Origin: Pseudooceanicola aestuarii
Lineage (GTDB): Bacteria > Pseudomonadota > Alphaproteobacteria > Rhodobacterales > Rhodobacteraceae
Reading direction: 5' to 3'
Length of the DNA stretch: 64,000 nucleotides
Assembly: GCF_010614805.1 (NCBI RefSeq)
Contig: NZ_JAAFZC010000001.1
Location: 1,156,001-1,220,000 of the forward strand
The notes beneath the pieces were generated by a model. That model had not been told where the DNA came from. It saw nothing but the letters and a program-made list of their open reading frames with translations, and made no database searches. Below are positions 20,257 through 29,053 of this stretch, in pieces. Position 1 is the first letter of the stretch, and every line of letters begins with the position of its first letter. Made by a program: the position numbers and the translations under genes.

Positions 20257-21493
20257 GCGTCCCGCCGCCCGGCTGCTGGACCTGACCCGGCTGGTCAGCC
20301 GCGCCGGGCGCGGGCTGACCGGGGTGGACCGGGTCGAACTGGCCTACCTGTCGGAATTGCTGCGCCGCGACGATCCTGTCTATGGGCTGGTACGCTGTTT
20401 CTGGGGCCACGCCGTGCTGGACCGGGCCGGGATGGCGGCGTTGCGCGACCGGGTGACGGGCGCGGTGCCCTGGGGCGCGGCCCCGCCGTTGATGCGGCTG
20501 GCGCGGCGGCTGGATGCCGACCAGCGCCGGGGGCAGGCGGATGCCTATCGGCTGGCGCGGGCGCGTGCGCCCCGGCGCGGCCTGGGGGAGGTTCTTCGCC
20601 GCATCCTGCCGCCCGGCACCACCTATCTGAATACCGGCCACACCAACCTGACCGCCCGGATCTGCACCGCGCTGCGCCGGGTGCCGCGCCTGCGCATCGC
20701 CGTTCTGGTGCATGACACGATCCCGCTGGACCACCCGGACTGGCAGCGTCCGGAAAGCGTGCCGCGCTTTCGCGCCTTCCTGGATCTGGTGCAGCGGCAA
20801 GCCGATCTGGTGATCGCCAATTCCCGCACCACCGCCGCCGGCATCACCCGCCATTTCAACCCCGCCGTGCCGCAACCGCCGATCGTGCCCGCCCTGCTGG
20901 GTGTCACCGCCGCCGCGCCCGAGCCGTTGCCCGACTGGCTGGCCAATGCGCTGCGCGACGGCCACCCCTATTTCACCGTCATCGGCACGATAGAGCCGCG
21001 CAAGAACCACGCCCATCTTCTGGACACCTGGGAGGAGATGGCCGACAAGCTGCCGCCCGGACAGGTGCCCCGCCTGCTGATCTGCGGCGCGCGCGGCTGG
21101 CGCAATACCGCGCTTCTGGATCGGTTGCAGGCCCATCCGCTGGCGGGACATGCCGTTCTGGAATGCCCGGGACTGAGCGATGGTCAGATCGTCACCCTGC
21201 ACCGCCACGCCACGGCGCAGCTGTTTCCCAGCCTGGCCGAAGGTTTCGGCCTGCCCCCGGCAGAGGCGGCGCTGGCCGGGGTTCCGGTGCTGTGTCACGA
21301 CCTGCCCGCCCTGCGCGAGGTGTTGGGGGAGTTTCCCGTTTACCTGCCCCGGAACGATATCTATGCTTGGGCGAAACAGATAATGAACATGACGCGGGAT
21401 CATGTGGCCGGGACGGGGCCCGGACCTGTGGGCCAGTCCCGCGCGCTTCCGGGCTGGGGCGACCATTTCGATACCGTGCTGGCGGTGATCTGA
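20216..21493 (+). CDS. family 1/4 glycosyltransferase (GT-B fold)
   Basis: A 425-residue sugar transferase. The start is taken as ATG 20216, inside the end of galE, with AGGAG 10 bases before; a TTG at 20210 is the alternative. The donor-binding half has TVIGTIEPRKNHAHLLD near residue 258 and the EX7E-like PSLAEGFGLPPAEAALAGVPVL, both typical of GT4 enzymes such as mannosyltransferases; the N-terminal half contains VLVHDTIPLDHPDWQ and DLVIANSRTTA. The long overlap with galE implies translational coupling. The sugar specificity is not evident. Confidence 0.9.
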   Translation: MPGGGTKADITRAERPAARLLDLTRLVSRAGRGLTGVDRVELAYLSELLRRDDPVYGLVRCFWGHAVLDRAGMAALRDRVTGAVPWGAAPPLMRLARRLDADQRRGQADAYRLARARAPRRGLGEVLRRILPPGTTYLNTGHTNLTARICTALRRVPRLRIAVLVHDTIPLDHPDWQRPESVPRFRAFLDLVQRQADLVIANSRTTAAGITRHFNPAVPQPPIVPALLGVTAAAPEPLPDWLANALRDGHPYFTVIGTIEPRKNHAHLLDTWEEMADKLPPGQVPRLLICGARGWRNTALLDRLQAHPLAGHAVLECPGLSDGQIVTLHRHATAQLFPSLAEGFGLPPAEAALAGVPVLCHDLPALREVLGEFPVYLPRNDIYAWAKQIMNMTRDHVAGTGPGPVGQSRALPGWGDHFDTVLAVI

Positions 21494-21540
21494 TCCCGGT
21501 CGGGCACGGATGACGGGGCAAAGGGGCGGAATTGGGCGCT

Positions 21541-22542
21541 GTGAACACATACCGGCTGCGGCTGCGGCGCAAGCGTTGGCTGGTTCGCGCGCGTCGCAAA
21601 CAGCACCAGCTGCGCAACCTGGCGGACCGTACCCGCACCATCCGGCGGCGCGATATCCTGCTGTTTTCCACCGTGCGGAACGAACTGATCCGCCTGCCCT
21701 ATTTCCTGCAATATTACCGCGACCTGGGCGTCTCTCACTTCTTTTTCGTCGATAATGATAGTGACGACGGGTCGGGCGATTATCTGGCGGGGCAGCAGGA
21801 TTGTTCGGTCTGGACCACGCGCGGCAGTTACAAGCGGGCGCGGTTCGGGATGGATTGGCTGACCGCGTTGCAGATGCGCCATGCCCATGGGCATTGGACG
21901 CTCGTCGTCGATCCGGACGAATTCCTGATCTACCCGTTCTGCGACACGCGTCCCCTGCCGGCGCTGACCGATTGGCTGGACGCGTCCTCGATCAAGTCGT
22001 TCTCGGCCATGCTGCTGGACATGTATCCCAAGGGCCGGATCGACGCGCAGCCCTATCGTGCCGGGCAGAACCCGATGGAGATCGCCAGCTGGTTCGACGC
22101 CGGCAATTACACGATCCGGCGCAATCCGACCTATGGCAACCTGTGGATCCAGGGCGGGCCGCGCACACGGGTGTTCTTTGCCGATACCCCGGAAAAGGCC
22201 CCGGCGCTGAACAAGATCCCGCTGGTGAAATGGGACCGCAGCTATGCCTATGTCTCCTCCACCCACATGCTGTTGCCGCGTGGATTGAACCAGGTTTATG
22301 ACGAATGGGGCGGAGAAAAAGCCAGCGGCGTCTTGCTCCATGCCAAGTTTCTGGACACCTTCACCGCCAAGGCCGAAGAAGAACTGACCCGCCGTCAGCA
22401 TTATGCCGCCTCCAAGGAATATACCGCCTATGCGGCGCATCTGAAGGACAACCCGGACCTGTGGTGCAAATGGTCGGAAAAATACATCAATTGGCGCCAG
22501 TTGGAGATTCTGGGCCTGATGTCCAAGGGGAATTGGGCATGA
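21541..22542 (+). CDS. glycosyltransferase family 2-like (Glyco_tranf_2_4 type)
   Basis: About 333 residues from GTG 21541; a TTG at 21532, closer to the AGGGG site, would add three residues. The sequence LLFSTVRNELIRLPYFLQYY followed by FFFVDNDSDDGSGDYL is the hallmark of the short GT2-like family that also resembles GT92, and VVDPDEFLIY supplies the acidic metal-binding motif. The N-terminus is strongly basic (RLRLRRKRWLVRARRKQ), suggesting membrane-surface contact. It is part of the galU-galE run of genes and probably adds one sugar to the shared polymer. Confidence 0.85.
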   Translation: MNTYRLRLRRKRWLVRARRKQHQLRNLADRTRTIRRRDILLFSTVRNELIRLPYFLQYYRDLGVSHFFFVDNDSDDGSGDYLAGQQDCSVWTTRGSYKRARFGMDWLTALQMRHAHGHWTLVVDPDEFLIYPFCDTRPLPALTDWLDASSIKSFSAMLLDMYPKGRIDAQPYRAGQNPMEIASWFDAGNYTIRRNPTYGNLWIQGGPRTRVFFADTPEKAPALNKIPLVKWDRSYAYVSSTHMLLPRGLNQVYDEWGGEKASGVLLHAKFLDTFTAKAEEELTRRQHYAASKEYTAYAAHLKDNPDLWCKWSEKYINWRQLEILGLMSKGNWA

Positions 22543-22588
22543 GCGCACTACCCTCCGCGTCCCGCCTCGTGGCCGGCAGGGGGCAGGG

Positions 22589-24292
22589 ATGAGTGTCGGG
22601 ATCGTCATGCTGGTGCACACCGCGCTGGGCCGGGCCGCGCAGGTGGCGCGGCACTGGACGGCGGCGGGCTGCCCGGTGGTGATCCATTGCGACGCAAAGG
22701 TCAGCGCCCGCGCCTACCGCGCCTTTCGCAAGGAGCTGTCGGACGAAACCGAGATCCGGTTTTCCCCCCGGTTCCGCTGTGACTGGGGCACCTGGGGGAT
22801 CGTGCAGGCCACGCAGGGCGCATCGGAAAAGATGCTGCACGATTTTCCCGAGGTGCGGCACGTCTATCTGGCCTCCGGCTCCTGCCTGCCGCTGCGCCCG
22901 GTGCGGGAGTTGCAGGACTACCTGGCCGCCCGCCCGCAGACCGATTTCATCGAAAGCGCGACCACCGCCGATGTCCCCTGGACCGTCGGCGGGCTGGATG
23001 CGGAGCGGTTCACCCTGCGCTTTCCGTTTTCATGGAAACGGCAGCGGCGGCTGTTCGACCGCTATGTCGCACTGCAACGGCGCCTGGGGTTCCGGCGCCG
23101 CATCCCCAAGGGGCTGGTGCCGCATATGGGCAGCCAGTGGTGGTGCCTGACCCGGCGCACGCTGTCCGCCATCCTTGAAGACCCGGACCGCAGGCTGCAT
23201 GACCGCTATTTCCGCCGGGTCTGGATTCCGGACGAAAGCTATTTCCAGACGCTGGCCCGGCGCTATTCCACAGATATCGAGAGCCGCTCGCTGACCCTGT
23301 CGAAGTTCGATTTTCAGGGCAAACCGCATATTTTCTATGACGATCACCTGCAATTGCTGCGCCGGTCCGATTGCTTTGTCGCGCGCAAGATCTGGCCCCA
23401 GGCCAATCGCCTCTACCGCGTCTTCCTGACCGATGCGGAGGGCGGCAAGCGGACAGAGCCGAATCCCGGCAAGATCGACCGCATATTCTCCAAGGCGGTT
23501 GAGCGTCGGACACGCGGGCGGCCGGGCCTCTACATGCAAAGCCGGTTCCCCCACGGCGGGTGGGAGAATGGGCTGACATCATCGAAATATACCGTATTCC
23601 AAGGATTTGCAGAGCTGTTCGAAGATTTCGAGATGTGGCTGGCGCGGACCAGCGGGGTGCGGGTGCATGGCCATGTCTTCGGGCCGGGGGATGCGGAATT
23701 CGCCGGGCGGCAGCCGGTGATCAATGGCGCGCTGTCGGCCCGTGCCGCGATCCGTGACGCCAATCCGGGCGCCTACCTGACCAACATGATCTGGAACACC
23801 CGGGGCGAACGTCAGTGCTTTCAATATGGTCCCGCCGACAACCAGGGCATCGTGCCGCTGTTGACCGCTGACAGCAATGCGCAGGTCGCCGTGATCTCGG
23901 GGGCCTGGGCGGTGCCGTTGTTCCGGTCAAACCTGAATTTCGGTGAAATCCGGGCGGAGGCGGCGCGCCTGCAAAAGGTCGAATCGGAATTTCTGGAGGC
24001 CCTGCGCTCCCCTCATGCCAAGGCCCGGTTCCGCATCTGGACCATGGCGGAATTCGTTGAAAGCCCGATGGAGCCGTTGCAGACTGCCGTCGACGAGATG
24101 GAGACCCGCAGCGCCCGCCGTCTGACGGAGGCGCCGAAGATGGCCGACCTGTCGGGCTTTGGCCAGTTCCTGCAAACGCTGAAGAACCAGGGGATGCATC
24201 CCTACCTGATGGGGGATTTCCCCGCCCTGGACGACCCGGCCGGCGGGGCGCGGCCCGGCAAGACACGCAAACCATATCTGGTACAGAAATGA
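22589..24292 (+). CDS. Branch-type (core-2/I, GT14-like) glycosyltransferase with large C-terminal domain
   Basis: A 567-residue protein. Residues 1-250 match the beta-1,6-GlcNAc/xylosyltransferase 'Branch' fold: VGIVMLVHTALGRAAQVARH at the start, HVYLASGSCLPLRPVREL, SQWWCLTRRTL and IPDESYFQTL. The remaining 300 residues (from about YRVFLTDAEG) form a second domain of unknown function that includes VHGHVFGPGDAEFAGRQ. I believe this two-part arrangement is common in Rhodobacteraceae. Its TGA overlaps the ATG of the sulfotransferase by 4 bases, implying coupled synthesis. Confidence 0.85.
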   Translation: MSVGIVMLVHTALGRAAQVARHWTAAGCPVVIHCDAKVSARAYRAFRKELSDETEIRFSPRFRCDWGTWGIVQATQGASEKMLHDFPEVRHVYLASGSCLPLRPVRELQDYLAARPQTDFIESATTADVPWTVGGLDAERFTLRFPFSWKRQRRLFDRYVALQRRLGFRRRIPKGLVPHMGSQWWCLTRRTLSAILEDPDRRLHDRYFRRVWIPDESYFQTLARRYSTDIESRSLTLSKFDFQGKPHIFYDDHLQLLRRSDCFVARKIWPQANRLYRVFLTDAEGGKRTEPNPGKIDRIFSKAVERRTRGRPGLYMQSRFPHGGWENGLTSSKYTVFQGFAELFEDFEMWLARTSGVRVHGHVFGPGDAEFAGRQPVINGALSARAAIRDANPGAYLTNMIWNTRGERQCFQYGPADNQGIVPLLTADSNAQVAVISGAWAVPLFRSNLNFGEIRAEAARLQKVESEFLEALRSPHAKARFRIWTMAEFVESPMEPLQTAVDEMETRSARRLTEAPKMADLSGFGQFLQTLKNQGMHPYLMGDFPALDDPAGGARPGKTRKPYLVQK

Positions 24293-25713
24293 GCCGGTTC
24301 GACTATTTCATCGTCTTTGCCGAGATGCGCACAGGGTCCAATTTCCTGGAAACCAACCTGAACGCCTTTGATCACCTGTCCTGCCTGGGAGAGGCCTTCA
24401 ACCCGCATTTCATCGGCTATCCCAACCGCGACGATTGCCTTGGCATATCGCAGGAGACCCGAGATGCCGATCCGGCGCAGTTGATCGACGCGGTGAAGGC
24501 CGCGCCGGGGCTGGCGGGGTTCCGGTTCTTTCACGACCACGATCCCCGCGTGCTGGATATCGCCCTGCCCGATCCGCGCTGCGCGAAGATCGTGTTGACC
24601 CGCAATCCGGCCGAAAGCTACGTGTCGTGGAAGATTGCGCAGCAGACCGGGCAGTGGAAACTGACCGATGTCCGGCGGCGCAAGGAAACCACCGTGACCT
24701 TCGATCCGGCGGAGTTCGAGGCGCAGATGAGCGCGCTTCAGGCGTTCCAGATCACGGTGCTGAATGCGTTGCAGACCACCGGGCAGACGGCGTTCTACCT
24801 GGCCTACGAGGATCTACAGGACGTTGCGGTGATCAACGGGCTGGGCGCCTTTCTTGGGGCGGAGCAGCGTCTGACAGAGCTGGATCGCAGCCTGAAGCCG
24901 CAGAACCCGCAGGCTCTGGCCGACAAGGTGGCCAATTTCCCGGAGATGGAGCAGGCGCTGGCCCGGCTGGACCGGTTCAACCTGAACCGCACGCCGAATT
25001 TCGAACCGCGCCGCGGGGCGCAGGTGCCGTCCTACGTCGCGGGCGCGCGGACGCCGCTGATGTACCTGCCGCTGCGGGGCGGGCCGGAGGCGGAGGTGCG
25101 GCGCTGGCTGGCGGGGCTGGACGATGTGGCACCCGGCGATCTGCCGGCGAAGTTCAACCAGAAGACCCTGCGCCAATGGAAACGCCAGAACGTCGGGCAC
25201 CGCAGCTTTACCATCCTGCGTCATCCGGTGGCGCGGGCGCATCACGTGTTCTGCCGCCGTATTCTCAGCCGGGACAAGGGCAGCTTTGGCGAAATCCGAC
25301 GCGTCCTGCGCAAACGGTTCAAATTGCCGATCCCGGGGGAGGGGGGCGGCACCCCGGAATATACGCTGGCCCAGCACCGGACGGCTTTCCTGGCGTTTCT
25401 TGATTTTCTCAAGGCCAACCTGGCCGGGCAGACCGCGGTGCGCATCGATGCCAACTGGGCCACCCAGGCCTCCGCGCTGGAGGGATTCGGCAGCTTTGCC
25501 CTGCCTGACCTGATCCTGCGGGAGGATGAGATGACCGCCTGGCTGCCCGCGCTGGCGCAGCAGCTGGGCGTTCCCGACCCGGCAGAGCCGGAGATGGCAC
25601 CCGAAGACACGCCCCATGCCCTGGCCCGCATCTACGATGCGGAGGTGGAGGCAAGGGCGGCCGAGGTCTATCAGCGCGATTACATGATGTTCGGGTTCGG
25701 TCCCTGGCGTTGA
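24289..25713 (+). CDS. sulfotransferase with two sulfotransferase-like halves
   Basis: Transfers sulfate from PAPS, presumably to a surface glycan. The 474-residue protein starts with a 5'-phosphosulfate loop-like FAEMRTGSNFLETNL and has the 3'-phosphate segment KIVLTRNPAESYVSWKIA near residue 105. Its second half contains FTILRHPVARAHHVFCRRI near residue 305 and ends ARIYDAEVEARAAEVYQR then DYMMFGF, both reminiscent of the Sulfotransfer_2 family, but I see no second phosphosulfate loop. It is coupled to the Branch-type gene (4-base overlap) and shares the cluster with cysQ, which clears PAP. The glycan target is unknown. Confidence 0.8.
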   Translation: MSRFDYFIVFAEMRTGSNFLETNLNAFDHLSCLGEAFNPHFIGYPNRDDCLGISQETRDADPAQLIDAVKAAPGLAGFRFFHDHDPRVLDIALPDPRCAKIVLTRNPAESYVSWKIAQQTGQWKLTDVRRRKETTVTFDPAEFEAQMSALQAFQITVLNALQTTGQTAFYLAYEDLQDVAVINGLGAFLGAEQRLTELDRSLKPQNPQALADKVANFPEMEQALARLDRFNLNRTPNFEPRRGAQVPSYVAGARTPLMYLPLRGGPEAEVRRWLAGLDDVAPGDLPAKFNQKTLRQWKRQNVGHRSFTILRHPVARAHHVFCRRILSRDKGSFGEIRRVLRKRFKLPIPGEGGGTPEYTLAQHRTAFLAFLDFLKANLAGQTAVRIDANWATQASALEGFGSFALPDLILREDEMTAWLPALAQQLGVPDPAEPEMAPEDTPHALARIYDAEVEARAAEVYQRDYMMFGFGPWR

Positions 25714-25780
25714 CCGCTGCGGTCACGCCTGCGGGGCAGGGGCCCGCCATCCCGTGGCGCGGCCCCGTGAGGACGGCCTG

Positions 25781-26245
25781 TCAGGCCGCCTTCATCTTCT
25801 GTTCGGTGGTCAGCAGCGCGTGCAACGCCGCGATATCGCGGTTCGCGCGCAGCTTCTTGCGCAGGTTCTCGTCCCGCAGGGTGCGGGAGACGGAGGCAAG
25901 CGCCTTCAGATGCTCCACCCCCGCCTGTTCCGGCGCAAAGAGGGCAAAGACCAGATCCACCGGCTGACGGTCGACGGAATCGAAATTCACCGGCTGTTCC
26001 AGCAGGATGAATACGCCCTGAACGCTTTGCAGCCCGTCCAGCCTGGCATGGGGCAGGGCGACGCCCTCCCCCACTCCGGTCGGGCCAAGCGCCTCGCGCT
26101 CCATCAACGCTTCCACCACGGCGCCCTGCTCCAGGCTGAGGGCCTGGTGCGCAAGTTCACCGACCTCATGCAGCAAGCGCTTCTTGCTGGATGCAGCGGT
26201 CAGTACCTTCACGGCGGAAGGGGTCAGGATGTCTCCCAGTTTCAT
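25781..26245 (-). CDS. ptsN: nitrogen-regulatory PTS EIIA (PtsN)
   Basis: Phosphoryl carrier of the PTS-Ntr regulatory chain; in other bacteria it tunes potassium uptake and nitrogen or carbon balance. The 154-residue protein holds the phosphohistidine in GVALPHARLD near residue 67 and the FALFAPEQAGVEHLKALASV segment typical of EIIA-fructose-like domains. It lies 33 bases downstream of hpf, the conserved order in proteobacteria. Confidence 0.95.
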   Translation of the reverse strand: MKLGDILTPSAVKVLTAASSKKRLLHEVGELAHQALSLEQGAVVEALMEREALGPTGVGEGVALPHARLDGLQSVQGVFILLEQPVNFDSVDRQPVDLVFALFAPEQAGVEHLKALASVSRTLRDENLRKKLRANRDIAALHALLTTEQKMKAA

Positions 26246-26278
26246 GATGCCTCTGCTCGCTCGTCTCGGATGGTCCGG

Positions 26279-26848
26279 TCAGTTGCGTGGGTCGATCCAC
26301 CCGATATTGCCGTCGTCGCGGCGATATACAACGTTCAGACTGTCCTTACCCTCGTTTCTGAAGACCAACACGGGTGCGCCTGCCAATTCCATTTGCATGA
26401 CGGCCTCACCGACCGACAGCGACGGTATCCTGGCTTCCATCTCGGCGACGATGATGGGCTGGAGCGTATCTGTATCCGCTTCCTCGCCATGTTCGTCAGA
26501 CGCGAGGATATACGAGGAGGCGGCGACATTTTCAACCGGTTCCGCGCGCGTTTTGTGGTGGTCCTTCAGCCGCCGCTTGTAACGGCGCAGCTGTTTTTCC
26601 ATCTTTGTGCTGCACGCTTCGAAAGAGGCATAGATTTCAGTGGCATGTGCCTTGGCCTGAGCATTCAAGCCAGTGCTGAGATGGACCACCGCTTCGCAGA
26701 CATATTCATGTCCGCTCCTTGAAAACACGATCGTGGCGTCGGTCGGGCGTTCGGCATATTTGTCCACAACCTCGCCCAGCCCCTGCTTGACGTGAGTCTG
26801 CAGGGCCTCGCCGACGTCGATCTGCTTGCCTGTGATTTGATAGCGCAT
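26279..26848 (-). CDS. hpf: ribosome hibernation promoting factor, long form
   Basis: Binds idle 70S ribosomes and drives their pairing into 100S dimers in stationary phase. The start at ATG 26848 (MRYQITGKQIDVGEALQ) has AAGGAG upstream; the length of 189 residues marks the long form. Residues 1-100 form the S30AE RNA-binding domain (TIVFSRSGHEYVCEAVVHL), and residues 130-189 the dimerising C-terminal domain (EAVMQMELAGAPVLVFRNEG, then NVVYRRDDGNIGWI). It is followed by ptsN. A promoter-like pair lies about 170 bases upstream. Confidence 0.96.
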   Translation of the reverse strand: MRYQITGKQIDVGEALQTHVKQGLGEVVDKYAERPTDATIVFSRSGHEYVCEAVVHLSTGLNAQAKAHATEIYASFEACSTKMEKQLRRYKRRLKDHHKTRAEPVENVAASSYILASDEHGEEADTDTLQPIIVAEMEARIPSLSVGEAVMQMELAGAPVLVFRNEGKDSLNVVYRRDDGNIGWIDPRN

Positions 26849-27148
26849 TCCGTCTCCTTCACGTGACAATCCGGGCGCGATCCGGCGGGGGATTCCGCCG
26901 GAGAGGGTTACGTCCGAATGCTGTGGATCGGCAGGGCGGTGTCCTTGATCCACGTCAGATCATTGCAAGAAATCCGAGCGGGGAAAGAGGACTGACCGTG
27001 TACTGCCATGGGATCATTTGACGGGATATCCCGGTGATCTGTCAACGGATTCCGCATATCAGCCTTTCCAAATCCTGACACTGGCAGCTTGTCGCCCGGA
27101 TGCCTGGACAGCCGGCCGACACCCGCCTGCATCGGCCCGGCGGGCGGG
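26849..27148. other. 300-base gap between lptB and hpf
   Basis: Many proteobacteria carry rpoN between lptB and hpf; no sigma-54 gene is present here. I see no convincing coding frame: a 96-codon minus-strand frame has no good ribosome binding site or family features. The gap holds the candidate hpf promoter at 27016-27045. Confidence 0.6.
27016..27045 (-). promoter_or_regulatory. candidate promoter for hpf-ptsN
   Basis: On the minus strand TTGACA (27040-27045) precedes TCAAAT (27016-27021) with an 18-base spacer. It would let hpf and ptsN be transcribed independently of the lpt genes, with a leader of roughly 160 bases. Confidence 0.4.
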
Positions 27149-27907
27149 TCACCGGATGCTGAAGCTGTCGCCCAGATAGACGCGCCGCACATTGTCATTG
27201 CTGACCACGTCGTCGGGCGTGCCGGACATCAGTACCTTGCCATCATGCAAGATGTAGGCGCGGTCGACGATTTCCAGTGTTTCACGCACATTGTGATCGG
27301 TGATCAGCACGCCGATACCGCGTTTTTTCAGATCCGCGACCAGGTGGCGGATATCGGCGACGGAGATCGGATCGACCCCGGCAAAGGGTTCATCCAGCAG
27401 CAGGTATTTCGGATCGGCCGCCAGGCAACGCGCGATTTCAACCCTTCGCCGTTCCCCGCCCGACAGCGCCAGCGCGGGGGCGCGGCGCAAATGTTCGATG
27501 GAGAATTCGGACAGCAGTTCCTCCAGCCGCTCGCGGCGCTTGAACCGGTCGGAATGGGTGATGTCGAGAATCGCGGCGATGTTGTCCTCGACGTTCATTC
27601 CGCGAAAGATCGACATCTCCTGCGGCAGATAGCCGATGCCCAGCCGCGCGCGGCGATACATCGGCAGGCCGGTGGCGTCGCGCCCGTCGATGAAGACATG
27701 CCCGCCCTCGGGGATCACCAGCCCGGCGACGGCGTAGAACGTCGTCGTCTTGCCCGACCCGTTGGGGCCCAGCAGGGCAACGACCTCGCCGCGGTTCAGC
27801 TCCATCGAGACATCGCGGATCACCACGCGCTTGCGATAGGATTTGCGCAGGCTTTCGATCCGCAGCCCGGGCGTGCCCTGCCGCAGGTTCAGGTCGGGGG
27901 CGGTCAT
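27149..27907 (-). CDS. lptB: LPS export ABC transporter ATP-binding protein LptB
   Basis: ATPase of the LptB2FG machine that extracts LPS from the inner membrane. The start at ATG 27907 gives 252 residues. Walker A GPNGSGKT, the Q-loop YLPQEMSIFRGM, the signature LSGGERRRVEIARCL, Walker B LLLDEPFAGVDP and the switch LITDHNVRETL are all present. The gene follows lptA by 4 bases in the rnd-lptC-lptA-lptB set. Confidence 0.97.
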   Translation of the reverse strand: MTAPDLNLRQGTPGLRIESLRKSYRKRVVIRDVSMELNRGEVVALLGPNGSGKTTTFYAVAGLVIPEGGHVFIDGRDATGLPMYRRARLGIGYLPQEMSIFRGMNVEDNIAAILDITHSDRFKRRERLEELLSEFSIEHLRRAPALALSGGERRRVEIARCLAADPKYLLLDEPFAGVDPISVADIRHLVADLKKRGIGVLITDHNVRETLEIVDRAYILHDGKVLMSGTPDDVVSNDNVRRVYLGDSFSIR

Positions 27908-27911
27908 GGGA

Positions 27912-28403
27912 TCACTCCGATTGCAGGACGGTGCGCACCCGGCCCTGCAATTGCGCGGTGCCGGCATCCAGGTTCACCGCCATCCGGTCGGAGGCAAAGG
28001 TGTTCTGCCCCTGGGCCAGCAACACGTTGCCGCGCATCAGGATATCGCCCCGGTCGATGTTGTAGTCGGCGCTGTCGGCCTCGGCCGCGTCGGGGCCGGA
28101 GACCAGGGTGACGCCGCCGGTGGCGCGCATTTCCTCCACCCGGGCGCCGTCCTCGTCATAGACGATGCGCACGCGCGGCGCGGTCATCCGCATCTCCCCC
28201 TGCACGATGATCACGTTGCCGGTGAAGATCGCGGTGCCGTCGTTCTGATCGACGGACAGGTTCTCCGCCTCGACCTCCACGGGGGCGTCGCGGTCCTCGC
28301 GGGCCTGTCCAAAGGCGATGTTGGCGCCCTGTGCCATGGCCGGGGCAGAGGCCATCACAGGTGCCAGCGCAAGCAGGGTCAGGATCAGGAAACGCAGCAG
28401 CAT
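27912..28403 (-). CDS. lptA: LPS transport periplasmic protein LptA
   Basis: Periplasmic bridge protein that passes LPS from LptC to the outer-membrane LptD. The 163-residue protein has a signal peptide (MLLRFLILTLLALAPVMASA, cleavage near residue 25) and an OstA-type beta-jellyroll recognisable from VEVEAENLSVDQNDGTAIFT and GNVIIVQGEMRMTAPRVRIVY. Its start is 4 bases after the lptC stop, and its stop 4 bases before the lptB start, a tight operon. Confidence 0.93.
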   Translation of the reverse strand: MLLRFLILTLLALAPVMASAPAMAQGANIAFGQAREDRDAPVEVEAENLSVDQNDGTAIFTGNVIIVQGEMRMTAPRVRIVYDEDGARVEEMRATGGVTLVSGPDAAEADSADYNIDRGDILMRGNVLLAQGQNTFASDRMAVNLDAGTAQLQGRVRTVLQSE

Positions 28404-28407
28404 CGGG

Positions 28408-29016
28408 TCAGTCCTCGGCAGTTCCGGGATCGTATAGCAGCTTGACCCCCTTGGTGAACACGAATTCGGCCGCCCCGGTTTCGGGATCCGATGTCAGGTG
28501 CATGGCGCCGGCGGTGAAGGTGCCGGGCGGCCCCTCCCCCGAAATCGCGCCCGGCGCCGTCGCCTCCACTCGCTTCATCGAGGAGATCAGCCGCTCTGTC
28601 CGCACGACATACCCGGCGGAGGAGGTGATGATCACGTCGCCCTCCAGCTCTGCCCGGTCGGCAGAGGAGGCCACGGTGCCATTCGCGGCGGTAAAGGCGA
28701 TGGTCCCGCCGGAGGCCAGGTCGATCCGTGCATCCACCACGTCGGCCAGCATCTGGCCATCGCCCACCGGCAGGGCGGTTTCGGCGGTAAAGGCAATGCG
28801 GTCGTCCGAATCCGTCACCCCGGCAAAGCTGGGCCGGGTCGCGCGTTCGGTCCGGGCGGATTCGCGCAGGTCAAAGGTGGTGTAGGGCAGATGGTTGGAC
28901 GTATCGCGCCCGCGCGAGGTCAGGAAGACGGTGGACAGGATCGACAGCGAGGCCACCAGGAACAGGATCTTTGCCCAGTTCACGAACCGTGTGTAGGATC
29001 GGTCACTTAGTGCCAT
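28408..29016 (-). CDS. lptC: LPS export system protein LptC
   Basis: Bitopic inner-membrane protein that receives LPS from LptBFG. The start at ATG 29016 (MALSDRSYTRFVNWAKILFL) gives 202 residues with one N-terminal membrane helix (ILFLVASLSILSTVFLTS) and a periplasmic beta-jellyroll. Identity rests on position next to lptA and lptB and on this layout, since LptC diverges fast. Four tandem GCAAGGG-type units precede the start and offer several ribosome-binding registers. Confidence 0.88.
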   Translation of the reverse strand: MALSDRSYTRFVNWAKILFLVASLSILSTVFLTSRGRDTSNHLPYTTFDLRESARTERATRPSFAGVTDSDDRIAFTAETALPVGDGQMLADVVDARIDLASGGTIAFTAANGTVASSADRAELEGDVIITSSAGYVVRTERLISSMKRVEATAPGAISGEGPPGTFTAGAMHLTSDPETGAAEFVFTKGVKLLYDPGTAED

Positions 29017-29021
29017 GTTGC

Positions 29022-29050
29022 GCCCTTGCCCCCTTGCCCCTTGCCCCTTG
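29022..29050 (-). repeat. tandem purine-rich 7-8-base repeat ahead of lptC
   Basis: Read on the minus strand, four units of CAAGGGG/CAAGGGGG/CAAGGGC follow each other directly between the rnd stop and the lptC start. Each unit contains a Shine-Dalgarno-like AAGGG. Copy number change by slippage would alter the spacing and strength of the lptC start. Confidence 0.7.
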
Positions 29051-29053
29051 CGG

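Noticed and set aside
26908..27198. 96-codon minus-strand frame between lptB and hpf
   Set aside because: No ribosome binding site, overlaps the end of lptB and includes the probable hpf promoter.
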